Notes: generated by a model not told the origin, from the sequence alone. 64,000 nucleotides of DNA from Maridesulfovibrio hydrothermalis AM13 = DSM 14728 (GCF_000331025.1 NC_020055.1:733870-797869); one strand, 5' to 3'. Counted from the first letter of the stretch, positions 15,725 to 24,965 are shown. Numbers and translations are program-made.

Positions 15725-17066
15725 TTTTGATATTAATGAAACCGAATCTCTTTGTCCGGTATGCTTAAAAAAAATTTCAGCCCGCAGAGTTACGAAAAAC
15801 GGTGAAAGCCGTATTGTTAAAGAATGCAGTGAACATGGAAAATTCAGCACTCCGTTCTGGAGAGGCGAACCGGCCATCGGCAACTGGTCACGCCCTAAAA
15901 CTCCATCCTGCCCTCCGGTTACCGAAACTGGAGAAAAAAAAGGCTGCCCCTTTGACTGCGGCCTCTGTCCGGACCACAATCAGCACACCTGCACGACCCT
16001 TATTGAAATCACATGGCGTTGCGACTTATCCTGCAAAGTCTGCTTCGCCTCAGCAGGCAAAGAAGCAGCTCCGGACCCGAGTATAAATGAACTCGACGAA
16101 TTACTGAAAAAAATCCGCAAAACAGCAGGGCCTTGCAATCTGCAACTCTCCGGCGGTGAACCGGCTGTGCGCGATGATCTGCCACGCATTGCCTCGCTAG
16201 CTAAAGAACACGGATTTCCCTTTGTACAGGTTAATACAAACGGGCTGAGAGTTGCTCTTGATCCCGGCCTTGCCAAACGCTGGGCTGATGCGGGAGTCGA
16301 TTCCGCATTTCTGCAATTTGATGGAACCCGTGATGATATATATACTGCCATACGGGGCCGCCCTTTGCTTGAATATAAAATCAGGGCAATTGAAAATCTT
16401 ACTGCTGCCGGAATCGGGGTAGTACTCGTTCCTACCGTAATCCCCAATATAAATGATGATAACATCGGTGAAATTTTAGAGCTGGCCATAACTTATGCAC
16501 CGGGTGTGCGCGGAGTGCATTTTCAGCCGGTCAGTTATTTCGGACGTTATCCGCAGTCACCTTCTGATAATATGCGTATCACCTTACCTGAAATAATGAC
16601 CGCGCTTGAAGACCAGACAGGTGAACTTGTCCGTAAATCAGATTTCATGCCTCCGGGATGTGAACATTCTTTATGCTCTTTCCATAGTAACTATCTGGTT
16701 ATGGAAAATGGAAGTTTGAAAAAATTATCCGGTAAGAGTGAAGCCTGCTGTTCGCCGCAGCCTGCGGCTGAAGGAGCCGATAAATCCAAAGCTTTTGTAC
16801 GCCGCCAATGGGCTGCCCCTGATGCAGAAAATTGCGACTGCAAGGAACCGCTCGATGACCTTGACCGCTTTATAAACAGAGCCAAAACGCATATTTTGGC
16901 CATTTCAGGCATGGCATTTCAGGATGTATGGACCCTTGACCTTGAGCGCTTAAAAGGGTGTTGTATACATGTAGCTTCACCGGAAGGAAAATTGATTCCT
17001 TTCTGTGCTTACAACCTGACTTCAATGGATGGTTCCACCCTTTACAGGAGAAAGATTGATGACTGA
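15714..17066 (+). CDS. radical SAM protein (TrsS-like)
   Basis: A 450-residue radical SAM enzyme. The [4Fe-4S] cysteines are C103, C107 and C110 in CDLSCKVCFA, followed by the GGEP motif (LSGGEPAVRDDLP) and the substrate-strand motif LVPTVIPNINDDNIG. An extra N-terminal Cys-rich region (LCPVCLKK, CPFDCGLCPDH) could bind one or two more clusters. The start is taken at 15714, with GGGACGAGG before it. Relatives in other Desulfovibrio carry selenocysteine; here no in-frame TGA interrupts the frame. Together with the methyltransferase, the pair suggests a modification chemistry serving the aldehyde oxidoreductase. The family name is from memory. Confidence 0.85.
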   Translation: MLTSFDINETESLCPVCLKKISARRVTKNGESRIVKECSEHGKFSTPFWRGEPAIGNWSRPKTPSCPPVTETGEKKGCPFDCGLCPDHNQHTCTTLIEITWRCDLSCKVCFASAGKEAAPDPSINELDELLKKIRKTAGPCNLQLSGGEPAVRDDLPRIASLAKEHGFPFVQVNTNGLRVALDPGLAKRWADAGVDSAFLQFDGTRDDIYTAIRGRPLLEYKIRAIENLTAAGIGVVLVPTVIPNINDDNIGEILELAITYAPGVRGVHFQPVSYFGRYPQSPSDNMRITLPEIMTALEDQTGELVRKSDFMPPGCEHSLCSFHSNYLVMENGSLKKLSGKSEACCSPQPAAEGADKSKAFVRRQWAAPDAENCDCKEPLDDLDRFINRAKTHILAISGMAFQDVWTLDLERLKGCCIHVASPEGKLIPFCAYNLTSMDGSTLYRRKIDD

Positions 17067-18372
17067 CCGTCCACTGGGAAGCTGGCTCAATCTACGCATG
17101 GGCCGTGATCCTGATATGGAAACCGTATCGGCAGAAGAGCTGCAAAACTGGCAGTTCGAACTGCTGCGCAAAACCATGTTCAACGCAGTGCAATCCTGCC
17201 CCTTTTATCGTGACCGGTTAGCCGGAATTCAAATCGGGGCAGTGCATACCCCGGCAAACTTGGAAAAGATTCCTTTTACAACTGCGGAAGATCTGCGAAA
17301 CGGACCGGAAAGTTTCTTATGCGTATCTCAGGACGAAATTGCGCGGGCAGTGACTCTTGCCAGCTCAGGATCAAGCGGCCCCCCGAAACGCTTGTTTTTT
17401 ACAGCCGGTGACCTCGAACGGACCATTGAGTTTTTCCATTACGGCATGGCTCCCATGCTCAATAAGGGCGAAACCATTCTAGCAATCCTGCCCGACTCGC
17501 GCCCGGGAGGAGTCGGATCTATTTTTGCTGAAAGTAATTCAAGACTGGGGGCCGAAACAGTCCTTCCAGTCAATCCTTCTGACATCACCACCCTGCTGCA
17601 CCTTCTCCTCGACTCACATTCCAGCTGCATTCTCGGACCGGCCATTCAAATTCATGCCCTAGCACGGCTCATGGAAAACAAAAAAATTGTTATTAACCAT
17701 GTCCGCTCGGTTCTGCTCTGCTGGGATGTTTTGCCCAAAGCTTCCATGCGGACAATCTCACGCATATTTGATTGTGATATTTTCTCCCACTGGGGCATGA
17801 CCGAAACCTGCCTCGGCGGTGCTGTGGACTGTTCCCCGGACTCGGGAATGCATCTGCGTGAACCTGATTTTTTTATCGAAATTATTGACCCCGTGACCGG
17901 AAAACAGGTTCCTGACGGGGTTAAAGGTGAAATAGTGATCAGCACTCTTTCAAGGCGAGCCATGCCGCTTATCCGTTACCGCACTGGAGACGTCGGCTGT
18001 ATTTGTGATGATGACTGCTCTTGCGGCCTTCCCCTGCGCAGACTTAAAGCTGTTGAGGGAAGGCTCGACGACGGCTTAACCCTGCCGGACGGCGGCAGGC
18101 TGACCCTTAACGATCTTAACGACATCATTCTTCCCCATTCTGACGTGCTTGATTTCAGCGTGGAATATACACCTGAAAAACAGGAGCTTTCCATCGGACT
18201 GGACCTAGTTCCGGAAAGCCGTCCGGATTCCGCTGTTTATGATTCCCTCATGTCTTATTCAAAAATAAAAAAGGCTGTTCAAAATCATAATTTGAAAATA
18301 ACAACCAGACTTGCTAACAAAGACGGGAAAATTAACTCCGGCTTTGGAAAACGTTCCATAATTTATAAATAA
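17059..18372 (+). CDS. AMP-dependent ligase, phenylacetate-CoA-ligase-like
   Basis: A 437-residue adenylate-forming enzyme. The phosphate-binding loop is LASSGSSGPPKRLFFT, the A5-type motif is SHWGMTETCLGGAVDC, and the late motif is LIRYRTGDVGCI followed by Cys-rich CDDDCSCGLPLRRL, as in phenylacetate-CoA-ligase-like proteins. It should activate a carboxylic acid with ATP. Sitting in an aldehyde oxidoreductase operon, it might activate the acid product or an acid group on a cofactor precursor; neither is shown. Start at 17059, with CAGGAG before it and overlapping the radical SAM stop codon. Recalled as the DVU_1553 family. Confidence 0.83.
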   Translation: MTDRPLGSWLNLRMGRDPDMETVSAEELQNWQFELLRKTMFNAVQSCPFYRDRLAGIQIGAVHTPANLEKIPFTTAEDLRNGPESFLCVSQDEIARAVTLASSGSSGPPKRLFFTAGDLERTIEFFHYGMAPMLNKGETILAILPDSRPGGVGSIFAESNSRLGAETVLPVNPSDITTLLHLLLDSHSSCILGPAIQIHALARLMENKKIVINHVRSVLLCWDVLPKASMRTISRIFDCDIFSHWGMTETCLGGAVDCSPDSGMHLREPDFFIEIIDPVTGKQVPDGVKGEIVISTLSRRAMPLIRYRTGDVGCICDDDCSCGLPLRRLKAVEGRLDDGLTLPDGGRLTLNDLNDIILPHSDVLDFSVEYTPEKQELSIGLDLVPESRPDSAVYDSLMSYSKIKKAVQNHNLKITTRLANKDGKINSGFGKRSIIYK

Positions 18373-18389
18373 AAAGAGATTCGTTTTTC

Positions 18390-19427
18390 ATGAAAAAACT
18401 TATTCATAATATCTGCACTCAACTTGAATCCGGCAACAGCCTGATCATGGCTTCCATTATAAAAAGCTCCGGCTCCACACCACGCTCATCAGGCAGCAAG
18501 ATGGTGGTCATGCGCGACGGCTCCATTGACGGAACCATCGGCGGAGGACTTGTTGAAGCTCTGGTGCAAAAGGAAGCGGCTAAACTTTTCGAAGCTGGAC
18601 AAAATATTGTTTCCTTCACGGACTTTGACCTTTCCAACGAACTGGCCGCCAATGCTGATATGATTTGCGGCGGGCATGTGTCTGTAATGCTGGAACATTT
18701 ACCGGCTGATAAAGAGACCATCGCTGCATTCTCTCAGCTTGATTCCGCCTTGCGCAAAGGCAGGCAGACAGTCCTTATCACTCATATAAATGCCGCAACA
18801 GTAAAAGAAAGAATCGTGATACATCAGGGTTGCCAACTTCCTAAGTTCAAATTCATGGATGAAAACAAAGGGGCGGACCTTCTCGAATCTTCTCTAAAAT
18901 CAGGCCGTCCGGTTATAGAGAAAAACGGAGACAGATATATTGTTGCCGAAAGCTTCACCCCGCAGCCGGATTTATTCATATTCGGAGCAGGACACGTTTC
19001 CCGTCCGACCGCAGAACTTGCTTCATCCGTCAATTTCAGGACGATCGTACTTGATGACCGCAGCGAATTTGCCAATGAAGAACGCTTCCCACTGGCGGAC
19101 GAAATACATGTTTTACCTGATTTTGATGATTGCTTCGGCGGACTTGAAGTAAATGAGAATTCATACATAATAATAGTAACTCGCGGACATCTCCATGACA
19201 AAACCGTGTTGGGGCAGGCTTTGCAGACCCCCGCCCGTTATGTCGGAATGATCGGAAGTTCTAAAAAACGTAATGCTATATATGATGCCCTGCTAAGTGA
19301 AGGGACAACGCAATTTAATATCGACCGCTGTCACTGCCCTATAGGGCTGAGCATAGGAGCACAAACTCCTGAAGAAATTGCGGTATCCATTGTTGCAGAA
19401 CTGATTCAAAAACGAGCCGGAATTTAA
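18390..19427 (+). CDS. xdhC: XdhC/CoxF-type molybdoenzyme maturation protein
   Basis: A 345-residue member of the XdhC/CoxI family. The N-terminal XdhC domain has IIKSSGSTPRSSGSKMVV and DGTIGGGLVEALVQ, and the C-terminal Rossmann domain has IFGAGHVSRPTAELA and YVGMIGSSKKR. The family binds the molybdenum cofactor, protects it, and supports its sulfuration before insertion into xanthine-oxidase-family enzymes. That is the expected function here for the aldehyde oxidoreductase at 8761. It stands between the ligase and the MocA-like transferase, with 1-17 base gaps. Confidence 0.92.
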   Translation: MKKLIHNICTQLESGNSLIMASIIKSSGSTPRSSGSKMVVMRDGSIDGTIGGGLVEALVQKEAAKLFEAGQNIVSFTDFDLSNELAANADMICGGHVSVMLEHLPADKETIAAFSQLDSALRKGRQTVLITHINAATVKERIVIHQGCQLPKFKFMDENKGADLLESSLKSGRPVIEKNGDRYIVAESFTPQPDLFIFGAGHVSRPTAELASSVNFRTIVLDDRSEFANEERFPLADEIHVLPDFDDCFGGLEVNENSYIIIVTRGHLHDKTVLGQALQTPARYVGMIGSSKKRNAIYDALLSEGTTQFNIDRCHCPIGLSIGAQTPEEIAVSIVAELIQKRAGI

Positions 19428-19428
19428 T

Positions 19429-20565
19429 ATGAAATTTTACGGACTGATTCTAGCGGCAGGACTCTCATCACGTATGGGAAGGCTGAAAGCCTTGCTTCCT
19501 CTTGAGGGCAGCACGATCCTTTCCCGCTGTATCCGTTCGCTGGTTGATGGCGGGGCTTCAGATATCTTTGTAGTAACCGGACATGAAGCCGGCAAAGTCG
19601 GTTCCGAAGCCCGTGTGCTGGGGATGCATGAAATTTTTAATCCAGACTACAGCGAAGGCATGTTTTCATCAGTACGGGCAGGAGTTGAAATGCTGCCTGA
19701 TGACACTGATGCATTTCTGGTCCTTCCGGTTGACATTCCACTGGTGCGCCCCTCAACAATCAGGGCGTTGACTTTTGACTATTCAGCTAAGCCAACTGAT
19801 GTAATTTACCCCTGCTTCAAGGGAGAGCGGGGACATCCGCCGCTGATCAGCGCAGATCTGATTCCAGAGATTTTAGGTCATGACGGTGAGGGAGGACTCC
19901 GTGCTATCCTTGAAAGATACGATCTTACCGCCCGTGAGCATGACATGCCTGACCTTGGAATCCTGCGTGATCTGGACACCCCCGAAGATTACGATATGGC
20001 TTGCAAAATTTCTCGCCGCCGCATCCCCCTGCCGGAAGAATGTGAAGCACTCTGGGAACTGGCGGAAACCCCGCAACAGACCAGAGAACACTGCAAAACC
20101 GTTGCAAAGGCTGCCTGCCTCATGGCAAAAGCCTTAAATAAGGCACGCAACCACAAAAAATCGCTGGATTTAAACATTGTTCGCAGCGCAGCCCTGATGC
20201 ACGATGTTGCCAAACGCAGACGCAATCATGAAGCAGCCGGAGCAGCCATCCTTGCCGGATACGGATTTTCCGGCATTGTAGACATTGTTGCCGCTCATCG
20301 CGACACTGATATCAAACCTGATTCACCGCTGACTGAACAGGAAATTGTTTTTCTGGCCGACAAAATGTTTCAGGGAACGCAGCTGGTCAGCCTGAGTGAC
20401 AGGTATGGTAAAACCCTGCAAAGATGGAGCGGTGACCTTGAAGCCGTCAATGCCATCACAGGACGTCTGCAACGTGCTGAAGCCCTGCTTAAACGCTATG
20501 AAAAGGAGACCGGAGTGCGCATGCCGGACTTTCTGCTAAGCAACATGGATAAGGATGAATCATGA
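19429..20565 (+). CDS. MocA-like cytidylyltransferase fused to an HD domain
   Basis: A 378-residue fusion. Residues 1-190 are a MobA/MocA nucleotidyltransferase: LILAAGLSSRMGRLKALLP (nucleotide-binding loop and Lys) and LVLPVDIPLVRPSTI (metal-binding Asp). The product most likely adds CMP to molybdopterin to make the cytosine dinucleotide cofactor used by the oxidoreductase. Residues 200-378 are an HD phosphohydrolase-like domain with the core LMHDVAKRRRNHE around residue 258 and AAHRDTD. Fusion to HD is uncommon for MocA, and its phosphohydrolase substrate is unknown. Recalled as the DVU_1551 family. It overlaps the next gene by four bases. Confidence 0.85.
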   Translation: MKFYGLILAAGLSSRMGRLKALLPLEGSTILSRCIRSLVDGGASDIFVVTGHEAGKVGSEARVLGMHEIFNPDYSEGMFSSVRAGVEMLPDDTDAFLVLPVDIPLVRPSTIRALTFDYSAKPTDVIYPCFKGERGHPPLISADLIPEILGHDGEGGLRAILERYDLTAREHDMPDLGILRDLDTPEDYDMACKISRRRIPLPEECEALWELAETPQQTREHCKTVAKAACLMAKALNKARNHKKSLDLNIVRSAALMHDVAKRRRNHEAAGAAILAGYGFSGIVDIVAAHRDTDIKPDSPLTEQEIVFLADKMFQGTQLVSLSDRYGKTLQRWSGDLEAVNAITGRLQRAEALLKRYEKETGVRMPDFLLSNMDKDES

Positions 20566-21197
20566 TTGTTCTGGTCCGGCACGGTGAAGCCGAAAACGCC
20601 GGAGGAAGAGCCATCGGACAGACCGATCTCCCCCTTTCAGCAGCAGGTGAAAGACAGGCCCGCACGCTGGCAGATTCGCTCTGCTGCATAGACTATAAGT
20701 CATTTTATGCCAGCCCCCTTACCCGTACCATGCAAACCGCATCTTATATTGATCAGAAGTGCGCTATTCCCCCTATCCCCTGCCCTGAATTGCAGGAAAT
20801 AAACCTAGGCAAATGGGACGGACTGAGCTTTAAAAAAATCAAGAAAGATTTCCCTGAACAATACCGGATGCGCGGAAAGGATATTGCCGGATTCAGGCCC
20901 CCCGGCGGCGAAAATTTTCTGGATCTGAAAGATCGGGTCTCTGAAGCTATAAATCGCATTTCATCAGAGGATACGCCTGCTGTGATTGTAACCCACGCCG
21001 GAGTAATCAGAATCGTGATGCACCTTATACTGAATTTTCCACTTGAAAATATTTTTAAAATCAAACCCACCCACTGCTATGCCTCCATTGTTTCAAAAAC
21101 ATCCCACGGCTTGACGCTAAAAGCATTCAATATCCCGCCCGGAACTGCACTCAGCAACATGCTGCGGCAGGAGGTGCCGCAACCGGATCAGTTCTGA
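20562..21197 (+). CDS. histidine phosphatase family protein
   Basis: A 211-residue member of the phosphoglycerate-mutase-like histidine phosphatase superfamily. The phosphohistidine motif LVRHGEAEN is at residues 4-12, and the second catalytic His is in VTHAGVIRIVMH. The length and RHG context resemble alpha-ribazole phosphatase (CobC) but also small generic phosphatases. Its place at the end of the molybdenum-cofactor operon suggests removal of a phosphate from a cofactor intermediate or product. The four-base ATGA overlap with the MocA-HD gene shows coupling. The substrate is unknown. Confidence 0.82.
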   Translation: MIVLVRHGEAENAGGRAIGQTDLPLSAAGERQARTLADSLCCIDYKSFYASPLTRTMQTASYIDQKCAIPPIPCPELQEINLGKWDGLSFKKIKKDFPEQYRMRGKDIAGFRPPGGENFLDLKDRVSEAINRISSEDTPAVIVTHAGVIRIVMHLILNFPLENIFKIKPTHCYASIVSKTSHGLTLKAFNIPPGTALSNMLRQEVPQPDQF

Positions 21198-21286
21198 CCA
21201 CCTTGACATCTTGGTTCTTGAAGCGGACAATAAAATATATTATTATATAAAGTTAGACATAATTCAAAAAAAGATACGGGGAAATA

Positions 21287-22429
21287 ATGCAGGTAACCAA
21301 ATTCGCCATTCCGGAAATTATCTTCGGCAACGGCAGTATCAAATTTCTAGCTTCCTGTGCCCGAAGACTTGGAGCCAAAAGAGTTCTGCTGGTCAGTGAT
21401 AAAGGAATCGAAAAGGCAGGCTGGGTCCAGCTTGTACTGAATATTCTCGAAAGCGAAAACCTTGATTGCGCATATTTTGATGAGCTTACCGCCAATCCGC
21501 GCGACTGTCAGATTCAGCAGGGAGCAAAAATCTACCGCGAGCATAAGGCTGATGTTATCATCGGACTCGGAGGCGGCAGTCCCATTGATGCTTCAAAAGG
21601 CATCGCCATAATTGTCAGCAACGGCGGCAAGATACATGACTACGAAGGGGCAAACCGTATCCGCCATCCCCTGCCCCCCATGATTTTCATTCCCACCACC
21701 GCAGGAAGCGGGTCAGACGTATCACAATACGCAATTATCACCGACAAAGTAAGACAAGTAAAAATGGCCATCATCAGCCGTTCGCTGGTGCCGAATATAT
21801 CTATCATTGATCCTGACCTGCTGATCACCAAATCCAGACAGCTCATCCTTGCTTCGGCTGTGGATGCTCTGGCCCATGCAATCGAATCATACGTATCGCA
21901 ACTGGCTTCCCCGTTTACAGAAACTCAAGCCCTGACCGCCATCAAACTCATTGCGGGGAATATTAAAAAGGCGGCAGATCATAAGGATCCGGAAGCATTA
22001 AAGAACCTCTCTATCGCCAGTACGGCGGCGGGAATGTCCTTCAGCAACGCGGGCCTCGGCGTTGGTCATGCACTGGCTCATTCTCTGGGCGGACGTTATG
22101 ACGTAACCCACGGTATGACACTGCCTATTTTGCTGCCTTCGGTAATGCGTTTCAACCTGCCAAGCTGTGAAGAAAAGATGGCAACCATTGCCCGCACGAT
22201 CAATGAAAACAGCCCGACTCCTAATAATGCGCCAAAAGAACACATAAGTGACACCCTGCAACATATGTTTGAAAGCATGGAAATCCCCATGCAACTTCGT
22301 AAAATTGTTCCCGACAATACCAAGCTGGAAGAAATATGCCGCCTTGCCGTACAGGATGCCTGCGCCGTAACCAACCCAAGAGAAGCCACATGGCAGGATC
22401 TCTATAAAATATGTAAAGAGGCTTGGTAA
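21287..22429 (+). CDS. iron-containing alcohol dehydrogenase
   Basis: A 380-residue group III (iron-dependent) alcohol dehydrogenase. The nucleotide-binding loop is GLGGGSPID (93-101), and the metal ligands are D193, H197, H261 and H275, matching the spacing in known enzymes. It interconverts an alcohol and an aldehyde with NAD(P). The stop codon overlaps the start of the sensor kinase gene (TAATG), so enzyme and kinase are cotranscribed. It differs from the enzyme at 25456 (380 versus 393 residues and low identity), so the two probably have different substrates or roles. Confidence 0.9.
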   Translation: MQVTKFAIPEIIFGNGSIKFLASCARRLGAKRVLLVSDKGIEKAGWVQLVLNILESENLDCAYFDELTANPRDCQIQQGAKIYREHKADVIIGLGGGSPIDASKGIAIIVSNGGKIHDYEGANRIRHPLPPMIFIPTTAGSGSDVSQYAIITDKVRQVKMAIISRSLVPNISIIDPDLLITKSRQLILASAVDALAHAIESYVSQLASPFTETQALTAIKLIAGNIKKAADHKDPEALKNLSIASTAAGMSFSNAGLGVGHALAHSLGGRYDVTHGMTLPILLPSVMRFNLPSCEEKMATIARTINENSPTPNNAPKEHISDTLQHMFESMEIPMQLRKIVPDNTKLEEICRLAVQDACAVTNPREATWQDLYKICKEAW

Positions 22430-23613
22430 TGAGTAATAAGGCCAGACTTCACGATCTTATCGGTATTGAACACCATAAGCTTAATTTCTTTCAGGAACTG
22501 CAACAGAACATCGCAGAACTGAAAGACATCAACCGTGAGTCAGAAGATCAGCGTTGCGAAATTGCTGCCATTCTGGACGGAATTACTGATGTAATGATGG
22601 TGCTTTCCGAAAACATGGAAATAATTTCGGTCAATCATGTTTTTGAAAGACTCTTTCCGGGCATCAATCCCATCGGCAAGAAATGTTATTCCCTGTTCAG
22701 GGATATAGATCATCCTTGCCCGGAATGCCCTGCGTTCAAATCTCTTTCCACAAATTCTGTATGTAAAAATACCGCTATTTTTCGTATTGAAGGCAAAAAT
22801 ATGCAGTTTGACATGGTAGCCTCACCCCTTAAAAACCCCGAAGTACCTGATCACCGCATCCTTATTTTTAAACGGGATGTAACCATGGAAAAAGAATATC
22901 AGGCAAAATTTTATCAGGCTGAAAAAATGGCAACCATCGGAGTGCTTGCAGCCGGAGTTGCTCATGAAATCAACAACCCGATGGCGGCGGTGGCCGGCTT
23001 TGCTGAGGGCATTCAACGCAGACTGACCAGACTGGAAGAATCCATCCCTGAAGATCTGGCCGAAGACCTCTATGATTACACCAACACGATTTTAAAAGAA
23101 TGCCTTCGCTGTCAGGACATTGTGAAGACACTGCTATCTTTCAGCCGGCCGGTTGCCTCGGAATTTATCCCTGTAAACTTGAATCAGGTTGCTGAAGACA
23201 CTCTGCGCCTGCTCGACCATCAATTCCGCCGCTACCAGTCCATCAGGCTGAACATGAATCTGGCTTCACCTCTGGGACATATTTACGGAAACGAAGCCCA
23301 GCTGAAACAGGTTGTGCTCAACCTGCTGACAAATGCGGTGGATGCAGTAGAAGAAGATGGTGAAATCAGCGTAGAGACCTTTGTAGAGAACAACCATATA
23401 GGACTTAGAGTCAGCGATTCAGGCTGCGGCATTGCGCCGGAAATCAAGGATATGCTTTTCGAACCGTTTTTCACGACTAAAAATGTGGGAAAAGGAATCG
23501 GAATCGGCCTTTCCACCTGCTTTAATATTGTAAGAGAACACAACGGCGAAATCATCGTGGACAGCGAAGTGGGCAAAGGCTCCACTTTCACTGTGCTTTT
23601 CCCCGTTCAGTGA
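22429..23613 (+). CDS. PAS-containing sensor histidine kinase
   Basis: A 394-residue cytoplasmic kinase with no clear membrane segment. It has a coiled N-terminus (about 10-45), a PAS domain (about 45-150) that contains CYSLF and PCPECP cysteines, then HisKA with the phospho-His in AHEINNPMAAV (near 180) and HATPase with NAVDAVEEDG, DSGCGI, FFTTKNVGKGIGIGLS. It forms a two-component pair with the response regulator that follows. A soluble sensor with a Cys-bearing PAS may read redox state or a small metabolite such as an alcohol or aldehyde. The ATG at 22429 is preferred over the in-frame TTG at 22423. Confidence 0.9.
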   Translation: MSNKARLHDLIGIEHHKLNFFQELQQNIAELKDINRESEDQRCEIAAILDGITDVMMVLSENMEIISVNHVFERLFPGINPIGKKCYSLFRDIDHPCPECPAFKSLSTNSVCKNTAIFRIEGKNMQFDMVASPLKNPEVPDHRILIFKRDVTMEKEYQAKFYQAEKMATIGVLAAGVAHEINNPMAAVAGFAEGIQRRLTRLEESIPEDLAEDLYDYTNTILKECLRCQDIVKTLLSFSRPVASEFIPVNLNQVAEDTLRLLDHQFRRYQSIRLNMNLASPLGHIYGNEAQLKQVVLNLLTNAVDAVEEDGEISVETFVENNHIGLRVSDSGCGIAPEIKDMLFEPFFTTKNVGKGIGIGLSTCFNIVREHNGEIIVDSEVGKGSTFTVLFPVQ

Positions 23614-23621
23614 GAAAATAT

Positions 23622-24965
23622 ATGTCTGAATCATACAAAGTTCTAGTTGTGGACGATGAAGAGTCCATCCTCAAGCTGCTCAGTAAAGAACTGTCAAGCC
23701 CCGAACGCATGGTCCATACGGCCAACTGCGCGAAAACCGCGCGCGAACAGGTGCGCAAAGAGCGTTACGAAGTAATCATCTCCGACATCAGACTCCCTGA
23801 CGGTGACGGGCTTGAATTACTTACCGAGTTCAAAGATATGGAGCCGGATGTGGAAGTAATCCTCATCACCGGACACGGCAATATTGATAATGCGGTCGAA
23901 GCCATCCGTATCGGAGCTTATGACTACATAACCAAACCTTTCAGGCTGGACCGTGTAGAACTGGTGGTGGACCGTGCATGGCAGCGAGTCTGCCTGACCC
24001 GTGAGAACCGCAGTTACAAACATTCTCAGCAGAGCGACACCTCAAGCTCACAGCTTATCGGCAGCTCGGCTCCCATCAAACAGATCAAACACCTTATCAC
24101 TAAAGTTGCCCCGACCAATGTTCCGGTACTTATCACCGGAGAATCCGGAGCGGGTAAAGATGTTGTAGCCCACTCTATCCACTGCGCAAGCCAGCGGGCC
24201 GGTAAACCCATGATAGTCAAGAACTGCGCCACCCTGCAGAAGGAACTTTCACGCAGTGAACTTTTCGGCCACACTAAAGGATCGTTTACCGGAGCCATGG
24301 AAAATTGCGACGGCCTGATGACCTTCGCCCATACCGGAACTCTTTTCCTTGATGAGATCGGCGAACTGCCTATGGAAGTGCAGGCCTCCCTGCTGCGCGT
24401 GCTGGAAGCACATACCTTCCGCCGGGTGGGTGAAAAAGATGAACGTACGGTTGATATCCGCTTCCTGTTTGCCACCAACCGCAACCTTGCGCTGGAAGTT
24501 GAGGAAGGGCGTTTTCATGAAGCTCTTTTCCACCGCATCAATGTCTTCAACATCAGCCTGCCTGAACTGAAAGACCGTCGCGAAGACGTGCCTCTGCTGA
24601 TTGATTTTTTTCTGAACAAACTTGGACAGCAGATGGGGCAGGGTGAATACTCCATCAGTGAACGGGCCATGCAATGCATGCTTTCCTACCACTGGCCCGG
24701 CAATGTTCGTGAGCTGCGCAACGTGCTTGAACGCAGTATTATTCTATCTGACAACTTCGTTATCACCTGCAACTGCCTGCCCAAGGAAATAGCCGATCAG
24801 CCGGAACGGGACGGGGAAACCGGAATTCTTTCTCTGGAACGCATGGAGCGGGAGCACATCATTAAAGCTCTGGACTTTTTCAACGGCAACCGCCAGAGGG
24901 CTGCGCAAGCCTTAGGTATCGGACGCAAGACGCTTTACCGGAAGATCGACAAATATAATTTGTAA
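23622..24965 (+). CDS. sigma-54-dependent response regulator (NtrC family)
   Basis: A 447-residue NtrC-type activator: receiver domain (phospho-Asp D55, Lys K105), AAA+ domain with Walker A GESGAGKD (173-180), sigma-54 contact loop GSFTGA (220-225) and Walker B LFLDE (241-245), and a Fis-type helix-turn-helix at the C-terminus (RAAQALGIGRKTLYRKI). It is partner of the kinase at 22429. It is the only sigma-54 activator in the window and lies between two sigma-54 promoters with the same upstream motif (7139 and 25172), so it is the best candidate to switch on both the aldehyde oxidoreductase and the alcohol dehydrogenase. ATG at 23622; an in-frame GTG at 23610 is possible. Confidence 0.92.
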   Translation: MSESYKVLVVDDEESILKLLSKELSSPERMVHTANCAKTAREQVRKERYEVIISDIRLPDGDGLELLTEFKDMEPDVEVILITGHGNIDNAVEAIRIGAYDYITKPFRLDRVELVVDRAWQRVCLTRENRSYKHSQQSDTSSSQLIGSSAPIKQIKHLITKVAPTNVPVLITGESGAGKDVVAHSIHCASQRAGKPMIVKNCATLQKELSRSELFGHTKGSFTGAMENCDGLMTFAHTGTLFLDEIGELPMEVQASLLRVLEAHTFRRVGEKDERTVDIRFLFATNRNLALEVEEGRFHEALFHRINVFNISLPELKDRREDVPLLIDFFLNKLGQQMGQGEYSISERAMQCMLSYHWPGNVRELRNVLERSIILSDNFVITCNCLPKEIADQPERDGETGILSLERMEREHIIKALDFFNGNRQRAAQALGIGRKTLYRKIDKYNL

